Source of the DNA: Prinia subflava
Lineage: Eukaryota; Chordata; Aves; Passeriformes; Cisticolidae
DNA length: 64,000 nucleotides
Direction of reading: 5' to 3'
NCBI RefSeq assembly: GCF_021018805.1
Contig: NC_086247.1
Location: 94,660,338 to 94,724,337 of the forward strand
The translations under genes and the position numbers were made by a program. Under the pieces are notes generated by a model, which did no database searches, had not been told where the DNA came from, and saw nothing but the letters and a program-made list of their open reading frames with translations. Of this stretch, positions 34,079 through 46,762 are shown piece by piece. Positions within the stretch are counted from its first letter, which is position 1, and every line of letters begins with the position of its first letter.

Positions 34079-37000
34079 GTTGATACTTTTAAAATATATT
34101 TTAGAGACTAAAGATTGTTAACATGCTAATTATCTTCTGAAGAAAAGTGTATCAAGGTACTTATCTGTGAAGTCCTAACTAGCTAGTATTTTAGTTCAAA
34201 TCCTATTTGAGAATCTTCAAGGAAGTCTATTATAGAATTAATTATATTTTAATTGAATGTATATATTTATATTTTATGAATAGGTGTATGCTTACATCAA
34301 TCTTGTGAAGGAAACACAACTACAGAATTAAATTTCCAGACATGTGCTGTGCTGAAGGTTTTAAGATGTCTCCTTAGTGATACCTTCCTTCTGCTAGTTG
34401 AATCAAGTGTTTCTTTGTCTGAAACTTTCAAGGATAATCTTTATTTATGCATGTGTATATATAAATATATATTTATAATTTAAAATATTTGTATATATGT
34501 AATAATATAATATGTATCTAACTATTTATAATTAAATAATAAAAAAGTATGTATGTTTTTAAATAGAAAGCTTTCCAGTCTGTTTGCAGATGATGACTGA
34601 CAGCTGTGAATTCTTCTTTGCTCTATATTAATATTATAATAAAGTTGCTTATTTCAGTTGCCTTTCTGGGCTACCAAGAAATTATTGTGTCTTAGAAGTC
34701 AGCTTAAATTTGTTGTCAGAGGTAACTATTTTTGCTTAAATTATCTATGGAAAGGTGACTTACTTTCTGGGTGCCTGCAGCTAATTCCCATCACACTTTG
34801 TATTAGAGAGCTGATCCATTGAGATGCTGGAAGGAGGTACCTCAAATTGAAGCTTGTTTGGAAACTTCTGCTTGATTTGGAAAATTTCTGTTTCCTTCCT
34901 ATCTATTTTTTCTGTAGTTCAAAGAAAAAAACAAGTGTCATTTGGCTTGCTGCTCTCAGATTAATATGTATATATTTTCACGTAGTTTGCACCATTTCTT
35001 GCTTTTTTTCCTGTTCTTTTTTGTCTGCTGTGTGTACCTGATAACTTTTTGGGCATGTCTGAGCAGCAAGTATTAGGCTGCGCAGAATAGGCTCTGGCCT
35101 TTACATCTGTTTTGCTTTATACCTTGTTGCCTTAGAGTGTAGGTGGAATTGACTTGCATGTGCTTGCCTATTCCAGAACTTCTAGGAGACTGAGATATTT
35201 GCTCTTATTTTTATTTGAGATTTTTTGGCCCTTCTTGAACTCTAAACCTGGAATTAATTATAGAGTGCTGGGAAGACTCTGTTGGGTACTTAGGTAATCT
35301 GCCTTCCCTGAAATTCACTGTGATCCATCTGTCTGTTTGACTATGCTAGAATTTGGAAAACTGTAGTTACTTTGCGAATCATTCTGTCAAGTGTGAAGAC
35401 GGTCATTAGCATCTATTTTTGCAGTGTTTGCAGTAGCTTAGAGCTTATATGTTGTGAGAACCTGAAGTTTCTAATGAAAAAAAAGTAATGTTTAAGTATT
35501 TAGAGAAATAAGGAGTAGTGTGCTTTTTGATGAAGATTTTAGTCAGGTATTATCAGTAAGATGCAGATAATGGTTTGGATGCAGTATTTCAGCTTCAAGG
35601 TTCCAACTCCCCCAGCCGAGCTGCCTTTTTTCCTTTTGACCTAGCTGGGGGTTCTTTCAGACTAATGAAATTAAATGTTTTCTGGTTCTGTTGAGGAGTG
35701 TATTTTGTTGGAGCAAGCAGTTTTCAATTTGAGAGTATGACTCTTAAGCCAAAGAACCAGTCAGGAGTGAAATGTTCAATTGCTCACTCTAATGGCAGGG
35801 AAACAAGTTAACATTGTATTTGACTGGTAGATGCATCAACAGCATTTTTGCAGTGAAATTAATTACTCACTTGAGCTGAAGATCCATATGTTAACTAGTG
35901 ACTGTATCACAAATACTAACAACTTAAGTGAATGGCTTTTCTAGATTTAAACTTTGAATATCCTGTGATTATTGTCTTTTTTTTAATAGTCCAAACTTAT
36001 TTCAATGTATTTCTTAAGTGACTTTAATATGCTTAAAATAGTTTAGTTTCAAGTAATACATCTATCTGAAAATTTCATATTGCACTATTTCTTGGCAGGA
36101 TGAAGCCTGAACCGATGAAAATATTGCCTCATTTTAAAAGCAGAAAAACATTTGTATCTTTAACTGAGAAATGGTCCTCTGCCTTGAGCAGTCACGCTAC
36201 TTATGGTTGTTCTCCTTGACTTGTGTTAAGATATATTTTGAGTTTCCAGTGGAAGCACAGATGTCTGTAGTGTTCCTAAATAAGACAGTTGAAGGGATGA
36301 GTTGTTGAGTTCAGATATTGTTATTTAGACACTGTACCTTATTGGCTGTTTGGAATACATTTTGGAGATACGAGGAGGGCATAAAACTCAATAACACATT
36401 TAGTTAATAATAATAGCTACATATATATGGGTCAACATTTAACAATAACAACACATAGTAGTGATTTAAAGCATGAGAACAGTACTGTTTTTTCTTAAAA
36501 CCTTGAGAGCTTTTCTTGGAGCTTTAAAGGTACACATTTTTTTTCTTAATCTTGGGTGTAAAGTGAAATTAATCCTGTATTTGCAATGACTGCAGTTAAT
36601 GTTAATATGCAGTATTTCACAGCATCCAGATCCAAGAAGACAACTAGGAAGTGCATTTTCTATTTATAATTCAGAATCGAGTGGGAGTATTTTAGTTAAT
36701 GGTAAAAGCACATGGTTCATTGCATGAATGGAGAAGGAAGGACAGTAAACGGAAAATTCCAAGGGTCTGTAGCTATGCACAATTGAGGGAAATTGGAAGA
36801 CTGACTAGGGAACAGGAATAGTTTATTTAAATTACAGTTTTGTGATAATAACATGAGAAAAATTTAAAAGTAATTTGAAAGCTATGAAAGAGTATTTTTA
36901 AGTGAATATTGTAGCCTGTGTTGCAGGAAGATATAGATGTCTTTACGGGTTTTCTTTTTTATCAGTCTGGCTAGTATTCCTTGATGGCATAGAGTTAGTC

Positions 37001-37834
37001 ATGGGAAGCCTGGAGCAGATGAAGCACTTGCCTTGTATTGACCATTGGCTGGCTATAGTTAGATCTCTAGGACTGAAGCTGGAAGTCTACAAACACTGAG
37101 ATAAATGGAAGCCCTCCTTTTCTGGAGCTCTAATTCTGCCCAGATTTAAGAAAAACAATGTATTTAAGTAATTTTCGTGACTTATTTATTCAAATTTCAC
37201 TATATGTTAATAAGCATTTCTGGTATCATCTCCACAGTAATTGAGATTATGTAGTTTTTTCTTTGGTTTCTGAATGCTTGAAGTTGTATGTGTTGTCATT
37301 TTAACTTGTTCTACTTTGATAAATATGACATGATTGACATACTGCTGCTGTTTGACTGTGAAAATGTACCATAGAATTTAATTATCTTCACAATGAGATG
37401 TTAAAGATTTTTGTAGCATACTTACCATCTGTTTCTGTGTAGTCAATCTTTTATAGTGAAAAGGTATGCATCTGCAGGGCTATCTTTGCTCTCTGGAGTC
37501 AGCAATAATAATGATAATGTTTTTGGTGCCTAGTACTCCTGCAGTGTCTTTCTGCCCACTTTCAAATTATGAAAAACCTGATAATAAAAAAAGATGTCAA
37601 TTTTAAATACTTTAAACACAAGTCAGTCTCTACCTTTCCCTACATGGTAAGATACAGATACATTTATGCAGAAAAGGTTTCATTATTTTATAGGGAAGAA
37701 AAATGAGCAAGAGAGAACATACAAGAAGGCAAAACCAATATGTATTTTTTGTATTAAAATGAGAAAATAATCACATGACTATTTTATCCTTACAGATCAC
37801 AGTCTATAACTTTCTTTCGGGGGGTAGAGGGGCA

Positions 37835-38168
37835 GGAGTTGGTCACCCCCTAGTGATCAGTGACAGGATATGAGGAAGTGGAATCACAAGGGTATGCAGT
37901 GACAGTACAAGGAGTAATGGCTTTAAATTGAAAAAGTGTAGATATAGATTAGATAGTAGCCAGGAATTCTTCACTGTGAGGGTGGTGAGACACTGGAACA
38001 GGTTGCCCTGAGAAGCTGTGGGTTCACTGTCCCTAGAAGTGTTAAAGGTCAGGCTGGATGAGGCTTTGAGCAACCTGCTCTAGTGAACGGTGTTCCTGCC
38101 CATGGCAGAAGGTTGGAACAAGGTGATATTTAAGTTCTCTTCCAACCCAAACCACTCTATGAAGTTAT
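37835..38168 (+). mobile_element. CR1 LINE 3'-end fragment
   Basis: The copy shows CACTGGAACAGGTTGCCCTG, AGAAGCTGTGGGTTC, GGCTGGATGAGGCTTTGAGC and TTCCAACCCAAACCACTCTA in CR1 order, reading in the sense direction to the 3' end. The last ATTCTATG repeat is eroded to CTCTATGAAGTTATGAATG. The 5' border is approximate. Confidence 0.92.
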
Positions 38169-38199
38169 GAATGAAGCTGTGTTAGGGGAAGTTCTGGGA

Positions 38200-38404
38200 A
38201 AAGGCTTGCCACTGAGAGGCTGGACAGTCACTGAAACAGAATTCCCAGAGAAGTGGTCATGGCAACAAACCTGTTTGAGTTCAAGGACAGTCTGGATGTT
38301 GCTCTTAGTCAAATGCTAGTCATAGATAGTCATTAAAGCAGCAGGGAGTTGGACTCTGTGATCCTTATGGGTCCCTTTCCAACATCAGATATACCATGAT
38401 TCTG
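38200..38404 (+). mobile_element. CR1 LINE 3'-end fragment, different subfamily
   Basis: CAGAATTCCCAGAGAAGTGG, GAGTTCAAGGACAGTCTGGA and GAGTTGGACTCTGTGATCC, followed by GGGTCCCTTTCCAACATCAG and CCATGATTCTG, are the last two hundred bases of a second CR1 type. It lies about 30 bases after the previous copy and in the same orientation. Confidence 0.85.
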
Positions 38405-40442
38405 CCCAGTTTTGTCAGGCATAAAGTACCTGAGTCGTGGATACTCAGTGCCAGGCGAATGTTTCATTTGCTCAGTGTGAAATGTGTCTTCTGTGGAAGT
38501 TGGTAGTGACTTGTAGATATTTCCTTTGTATTACCAGAACTTCTATTGAATTCAGTATTAGATCATTTGACTGTTATTTTTGCAAAATTTTTGGATGTTG
38601 ATGAAGTGTTTTATCTTGTTTACAAGTAACTGGAAGTTTGTAGGCAAGAAGTCAGTAACCTGAAACTTGTATAATGGATTTATGTCAGAGCTGGCAGGGG
38701 AGCTGCAAAAATGTATAGCTAATCTATAGTAAGACTGGATATCTGTTTAATCGTTATTGTCATTTAATGACAGAATTGTTTAATTTTGAAATTGCCTTTT
38801 CCTTTTTCTCTTTTTTCCTTCTAATAGGTGCAAAGTAATACAGTTTGAGGTTAATCTTTTTTCTGCATCTTTTTCTAAATTGGAATAAGATATTCCTAGT
38901 TGAATCTGGGCTCATGGTGGATAATAAATTTCACTTCATCCTTAATTATTAGCTCTTATAAGGCAAGATTCAAAAAAATGCTGTACTAGTTACAGATGAA
39001 CAGCCTCTTCAAGGTGAATACTCTTGGCATACAAGCGAGTGAATTTTATTTGTGAAAGCATAAAGAGTTAAAATGGGAAATGCTGCAAATAAGGAAATAT
39101 TAATGGATGAAAATGCATCATTTTAAGTTATGCAGAGGGTTTTTTTGCTACCTATGTAGAATTTCCAGGTAAATTAAAACATGCATCTATTTTTTAGTGT
39201 TTCCCAACTTCCTCATTTTTCAAGCTTCATTGTTGCTTATGGTAGTAACCCTTTCTGTAGCCCTTTATGGTCCCTCTTTACTGAACTTCCCATTGAGAAT
39301 ACTTCCCATTGAGTAGCAATTGCTTCCAGTCCCATTTATATATTGGTGTTGCTGAGAGTATGTGACAAGGAGTGGTGAGAAGTACCCATCTCCCAGAGAT
39401 TCAGAGAGTTTACATCATCTTATTTTGAAAGCTAAGCCCATATAACACATAGTCTGGCAGTTGACTCTGGCAGATCTCTTCCGATCACACTATTCCAAAT
39501 AGCACTGTTATGGTTGCATGCTGTTCTTGGGAAGGTTTCTTTGGATTAATGGAAAACCTTGCTTTTTTCCTTTCCAGTCCAGTGTCTTGCAGATTTTGAT
39601 ATGTTGGTTATTTTTGCTTTCTTTGGTGTTTCGTTCCTAAACACTGTGTTGGCTGTGTGTAACTGGTTCTGGTAGATGCCTCGGGAACAAATGGGGAGAG
39701 AACTGAGGATTTGGGTAGTCATGTAGCAGATACCATGTGTGTGGAAGGCTGGTATTGTTCATTTTGTTTAACCTGTGACAGCTTAGATTGGCCTTTCTGT
39801 GATCAGCAAATAATTGAAAACTTGATACAGACAGTTCTGTGCTGGAAAGGGAAGTGGCAGAACAGGTACATTGGACTGTGCATATGATTCTATGTCTTAG
39901 ATAGTAAGGAAGAAATTCTGTTCATTTTACATATATGGAATAGGAAAATGCAGTACCCTATTTTGCTATTTCCTCTGTGTGTGTTTGTGTGTCTTTGAAG
40001 AGAGAAGAATGCTTGGTATACACACCATTTGCAGCTTGAGTGCCAAGACAGATATTTTAAATTTACCCTTTTTTTCCTATTATGTCTGCTAACTGAATGT
40101 CAGAGTTTTGCTCAGTGAAACTTTTTAAAGATATTTTGATTACCTATTTATATACTTGAAGTACTGTTTTCAGTCAAGGAAATGTTCATCTGTTCTTTGG
40201 GTATTTATGATTCACTTATACAGAACATCTGAAAGGATTAGCTGTTGTTTGCTTATGGTATAATTTTTTGAAAATATTGATTTCTGAATTGCAAATGCTG
40301 AATATAAAGTACTGTGAGAAATCCTATTTTAATTGAGTTTCAATCCAAGTGTGACCTTTTGGTGATAGATATTACTGGACTTTTGATTGGAATTCACTTT
40401 TTTTCCTACTTGAAAAAAAATCCTTTTTTTTTCTTCTCTCAG

Positions 40443-40494
40443 AATCAACGAATCCCATCGGACATGGTGTTTCTTAGAACCTCGGAAAAAACAG
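40443..40494 (+). CDS. ATP9B: ATP9B exon 7: actuator domain
   Basis: This 52-base exon encodes NQRIPSDMVFLRTSEKT plus the first base of a glycine codon. The Q.IP.DM.FL.TSE block is the conserved P4-ATPase stretch just before the DGET motif. Borders are CTCTCAG and ACAG/GTATGT; the exon ends in phase 1. Confidence 0.96.
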
Positions 40495-43400
40495 GTATGT
40501 TTTGACAATTCACATTGGTTACATGATAAGTTGGTGATTGTGGTAAAATTTTAGATTGTACATTGTGGGCAGTTTGAAATGATTAAATAGATTGATGGAA
40601 CCCTACCTTCATCAGATTAACAGGAGAGAGTCCATACTTGACAAACCCATTATGCTTGCATTGTAAACCAGGAGTAATCTTACTGTGAACATGAGACTTC
40701 TGCAGGTGTGTTTCTCTGCATGGATGGTTTTTATGAGCTTTTTTAACAGAAGGTTTAAATATTAAAAAAGCTAAAAATATTTAGCAAATATATGTATAAG
40801 ACTGTACTTGATTAGTATGACTTGACATTATTTTATATTATTCACAACTGATCATTGTCTTGCAACATACATTTAAATGTCAGCTGATTATGTTTCTGTT
40901 ATTAAATTGGAAAGAACTCAAATCTGAACCTACTAATATGTATTTAAAAGAACTATTTTTAGAAACATTTATTACAATGATCTAAACTCCTGAAATAACT
41001 TTTTTGAGGTTTTTTTTACTTCAAAATAATGCTGCCTTTTTTGGTTAGTCAAAAAAAAAAAAAAACCAAAAAATCAGGAATTTTCTTGCCAGAGAATAAG
41101 AAAAGTGCTACTTGTTAGCTCTTTTTCTCTTCACATGATGATAGGGGAGTACTCTTAATCTTTGAGAAACAAATATCTCCTTTATAGGAACCCTATAAAT
41201 TATATCTGTTTCGTAAAGTTTAGAAATTACTACTGGATGCCTGTGTGTATAACTCAAATGAGTTTTCCTCCTTTATATTACCATTTCTCTTCAGATCCTG
41301 AAGAACTGTCTAGTGTTTGTCAGACAGTACTAAATTTCACCAAGCTAATAGCTGGGATGTTGGTAAGCCCTATATTAGTGGCACATACTGTTTCACTGTG
41401 ACACCGGAGTTCTATCATATATTTCAGATAAAAGCCTAAGTTTGCAGAGATCATTTGAAAGAGAAGACAAAAATATTTCTGATAGCCTACGGAACTCTAG
41501 TAGAGCTATACATTTGCTAAAAGAAGAAATTACTGTATACTTACTGTGTCTTGTCAGTGCTGAGTACATGCAGTGATAATCTATAACTGGCCTGGAGTGA
41601 GAAAGTGTTCAAGTGTTCTAGTGGTCTTATATATAAGCTCCATTTTTGTTAACCACCCTCTGGTTCAGGATACAGGGGCTTTTCTTTTTATTCTCTCTCA
41701 GAACCACACTCTATTAAAAATCCTAATTTTCCATTAACAAGCAACAGGTTTACTAGTTTTGTTGGTGTTGCATTTCTTGAAAAACGAAACAAAAACCACA
41801 CAAAAATAATTTCCTAAACTTAAAGCATATGGCAGTAATTGTTTTTTGACTAAAGAGTAAACACTTAGAGCTCTAATTGTTTCTTCCTGATGTTGCAGTT
41901 TTGACTGATGTATACTTTAATTTATAGTTGAAACTTTTAAGTACTTTGTGAAATAGTTTTTGCATGGTTTTATCTTCTATATGTAATTTTGTCTTCTGTG
42001 TAATAAAGCAGTTTAATTATAGCTTCTTACTATAAATCTATAAAGAGTAAAGTGGAGTGTTAGAACTAATCTCAAAATCCAAACCTCCCTGTAAACTTCT
42101 TTTGGGATAAAGTAACAATTTTCCAGCTTCAATATTTACATTACATATTAATGTAATTGCAGCTCTGCAATATCCTACATCATCACTCAAAAAAAGAAGC
42201 CAACTGCATTATAAATGGGCAGTTTACAAAGTTCATCCAGAAGCTCATTCTTCAATGTATTTTTACAGTTTTCTAGAATACTTTTAACTCTGCATAATGG
42301 AAGCTGCATTCTGGGGTATCAAACTTGCTTTGATAAAACTAATTTTTATTAGATTTTTTTTTCCCTTTCTTTATCAAATGCATTGTCTTTTAGGTAGAAT
42401 GATCTCTTCAAAGATCTGATCTAATATCTTGATGCCAATTGCATGCCTCTATCTAATTTCTAAGATTCCTATGTTTAATTATCAGATTTCTACACAAGTT
42501 GTCATCTGAAGGCTCTTATTGGTGTGATTTTCTTTTGTATTCATGTGACAGTCTGGAACATTCGCATTCCTCTCTTTCATGGATGGAGGCAGCTGGATGG
42601 CTGTTCATATTTTGAGTTAGGATTACTTCCCAGGGGTATGGAGCAGGTAGAAATCACTCCTCAAATGTGAATTCTTTGCTGCTATCTGGCTCCCTGTATA
42701 ACAGAGGTTTCCAAAAGGTTTTCATTGACTTCCAAAACAAATAAAAATAATTTAAAAAATTAAGCATGAAAAACTTATGGAGTAATTTGTTGAAGTTCTA
42801 TGTATTTGAAAAGGTAGAAGGGCATTATTTATGGCTGAATCTTGATTTTAGTCATTATATATGGCAGAAATGACAAGTGATTTGGATGATTTGTCCCATT
42901 TATCAGCCTTCCACCAAATGAAAGGAAATATTTGTGCTAAGCAGGCAGCATGCAAAAAGCAACTGACTACCTTAGTGTAAAGCTGTTACACAAATATAGG
43001 CAAGATCTCTGTTACACCAACACAAAGCTCCCTTGCTGAAATTAAACTGTGTCATAAGTGGCCCTTAACAAAACTTTCAGGATAATTTTTAATTTGTTTG
43101 GCATGTTCTCTGCATTTCATTTGTCTATATGCCATCTCAATCAAAAATCAAAGACTAGACAGGGCATTCCAGAGATCATCATATAACTTCATAGTTGTCC
43201 ACAGAAAGTGCCAACTGAAGGTGTGTTAATAACTTCATTATGGGAGTACCAAAGATACTGTGTGTGTAAAACACAAACATTTCAAAGATAAACTCTTTCC
43301 TTCACTGAGCTACAATCCTTGGGTTATCCTTGGTGCAGTGACTGGCTTCTGACCCACGTCAGGTATTCCTATGCTAACACATGCTCTCACATTAGCTGGG

Positions 43401-46293
43401 TCTAGTCCTTCCTGAAAATCTGGTACATGGGTTTGTAAGACTCGGTGTTTCTGAAATATTTGTACTCTTTTTACTTTCAAGTAAGAAATTCTGAGAGGAA
43501 TACAAACTTTATAGGGTGGTTACAAAGTGTCACAAAAGAATGAATGTAGCCTATTTTTTTTCCAGACAAGCCTTTTATTTACATACCTCTAATAACTTCA
43601 CATTCTGATTATTCATGGTAAAAATCCAGTGGCTGGTTCTGAGCAGTGGCTGGTTCTGAGCTAAGCAAATGTTGATTTTAACTATCAATTTTTGCTAGTT
43701 CCTAGAACAGATGACTGTTGGAGCTAGCAGCTTGGCTTTCCTTTTGTTCATATGTTCATGGCTCTTTCATCCTCTTTTGTTTCACAAAAACTTAGGGAAC
43801 TTCCTAATTTTGAGATCATTGCTCATTCATACTAGGTTGAAATTGGCCACAAGTCAAAAGTTACTGGGAGAATGATGGCATGACAGAATGTCATTGTACA
43901 TGGAATTAGGGCTAAACGAACTAATTGCCTATGTCTGCAGCTGGAATAGCCAAGAGAAAAAAGCTTATATCTTGTGATATGCTCCATAGACACTAGGACT
44001 GCCAAAAATAGTTTCTATTCTGTACTACTGCTTAACTACTTAGGCCTATGACAGACTAATCACAGTGCTGGTAGGATACTGACTTTGCTTAGTAGCTTTT
44101 TCAAGGGATAAGAACTGCTTAATCTTGGTTGAACCCTTCTTATTGTTCCTGAGGTCCTCTTTGTCACAGAGTTTGTGTTGGTATGAAAAGTAGAGCTGCA
44201 TTTTCTCTTTATCCTTTTCTGGTGAAACTGAACTTCCGAAGGGTGAGCAGGAAGTTGTTTTACTGGTCTGCTTCAGCTTTCCGGACCATGGTATTTGAAC
44301 CTAGCACATGTCTTCTGTATGGAGTTAAATTTTTTGGTAGACACTTGATTCCATGTAGAATAACAGCCACTGCTTCTGGAAAAGTAGTATTTTTTCAAGA
44401 AAGAATACTGCATTGAAATGCTCCCTTTTTAAAAAAAACTTGTAAAAGCTCATTAAAAAATGTACATGTAGAAGTCTGGTAAAAGAAAGTCACAAATTTA
44501 TTTTAATACCTCAACTGCTGTAGATTTTTCAAGAGCTACTGAATAGACAAAATAGTTTTTGATTGATTGTTTGTTTGTTTTAATTGTAGAGGTGATACCC
44601 TGGAGAGAGCAACACCCAGCAGCTGATCAATTCCACTGCTGTCAAGCATACTTTCATGCAAAGATTTTTTATCATAAAATTTTTGATACTGTTTGTCCTT
44701 AAATCCAGTACATAATAATTTACTGGTGTGGACATTGCAAAACACTGTCCACCACTACAGCTGTGCAGTACAAGCAGTAGGGAAATGGAAAATCCTTTGA
44801 AAATTCTTGCAGTCCTTTGTGGAGAACCCTTAATTCTTTGCAAGGTAATGCAAGTTGCACAGCTGCACAGTTGCTACATCCAGTATTTTTCAGGCCACTG
44901 TTACATTGTTCTAGTGCTTGCTCATCAGCCCATTTCCCCCATTTCTGTCAAGGTCCTTCTGGACATTTCCCATTGCATAGATCAGTGTTTTTAATTCCAT
45001 TCATGAAACTATTTTAATATGTTATATTTACTCAGGCATAAAATACTAGTTGCAAACATGTTTATACTTTTCAGAATTGTAGCAAAAAGAATACTATCCC
45101 TTGCATTAAAATGTGTAGTTAAGAGTTTTCAGGATTCTTTACTTGTAATTACTTTAACAACAATGGTGTAAGTAAAATGTGGGAATAAAACAGGAAAATA
45201 ATTTTTATTTTGAGACTTTGTAGCAATTCATTTCTGTAGCAATATAACTCTCAGATGTGACTTTTATTTTAAATGCAAACCATTTAACTGGCATAAAAAG
45301 TGCAATGCAAGTAAATAATCATTCATACAAGTTGATTTTCTGTTGGAAGGAGCTGTGAGTTAACCAGTAAAGGTGTAGTCCAGAGTCTGCCATCTCAAAC
45401 AAAGTCTGCTCATTAAAGAAATTTTTTTAAAAAATTATGAGTTCTTAAGCATTTCTGTACAAAAAGAGTGCATTGTGCCACCGAATACATTTTACTCGTT
45501 TAAAATATCTAGTTCTGTAGGTCTTAAAAAACAAATGTTAGTAGAACATTTATGTTACAGAATGAAACTCCAACCTCACTGCAAGGAAGAATATAATAAA
45601 GGTGATGCTAGTACTGTCTATTTATTCTGGACAGTTAGGAGTAAGGGTTCTACAAATAACTTAATTGTCTGGGCCCCAGCCTGTTCTGGAACTTCTAATA
45701 TTTGAAAATCAAATCACAGGAGAAAGCGTTGGTTTGGAATTCTGTTGTGCAGCTGATGTCACTTTTTATTTCTTCATAAAACCAGCTACTGCAGAATGAT
45801 AAGGCTGAAGGAGTTGCATTTGTCACACATTCTGGATTTTTCTAACATGTTTAGAAAACAAGGGTTGTAAAACTTACCTGTCCAGAAACTAAAATGCTTT
45901 GAAAATCTGTTGCTATAGAGAGTGATAAATGACTAGAGTTAAGTTTTACACATACGGGCAGATAAAAGTTTATCTTCAGGGCATGAGTAGCTGCCAAAAA
46001 TCTGTCCAAAGTACTTTAATCTGTTTTTCTACTTCAGTTCCTATTCTGGTTTTAGCATTTGATTTAACTCAGGCTTGAAATGTTTTGGTATCTACTTTAA
46101 ACCACTGAGTACTAGTGATTTGACATGATCAGCTACTTGTTTAAGATGTAGTCAGATAATATGAATGTTATGTGGTGGAAAGAGGTGGTCTCAATAGATA
46201 TTAGGCTCCCAGTAATATTCTACCTCCTCTATTAGAACTTAGACCATAGAATATTATTAGAAGACATGATATATATATACATTCCCTAATTCT

Positions 46294-46762
46294 TTTTCCT
46301 TTCCTTTCCTTTCCTTTCCTTTCCTTTCCTTCATTTCCTTTCCTTTTCCTTCCTTTCCTTTCCTTTCCTTTATCCTTTCCTTTCCTTTCCTTTCCTTTCC
46401 TTTCCTTTCCTTTCCTTTCCTTTCCTTTCCTTTCCTTTCCTTTCCTTTCCTTTCCTTTCCTTTCCTTTCTCTTTCCTTTCCTTTCCTTTCCTTTCCTTTC
46501 CTTCCTTTCCTTTCCTTTCCTTTCCTTTCCTTTCCTTTCCTTTCCTTTCCTTTCCTTTCCTTTCCTTTCCTTTCCTTTCCTTTCCTTTCCTTTCCTTTCC
46601 TTTCCTTTCCTTTCCTTTCCTTTCCTTTCCTTTCCTTTCCTTTCCTTTCCTTTCCTTTCCTTTCCTTTCCTTTCCTTTCCTTTCCTTTCCTTTCCTTTCC
46701 TTTCCTTTCCTTTCCTTTCCTTTCCTTTCCTTTCCTTTCCTTTCCTTTCCTTTCCTTTCCCC
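46294..46762. repeat. CTTTC pentanucleotide array, about 94 units
   Basis: The stretch is a nearly pure pyrimidine pentamer repeat with a few interruptions in its first half, followed by a C-rich tail to about 46790. The 208-residue frame of K-G-K-E-R repeats on the - strand is only a translation of this array. Confidence 0.97.

Larger units (their letters stand above)
34079..40442 (+). other. ATP9B intron 6
   Basis: About 6.4 kb of AT-rich intron. It contains an AT-only stretch at about 34440-34550 and two neighbouring CR1 fragments at 37835-38404. Nothing else is recognised. The acceptor tract is TTTTTTTTCTTCTCTCAG. Confidence 0.85.
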
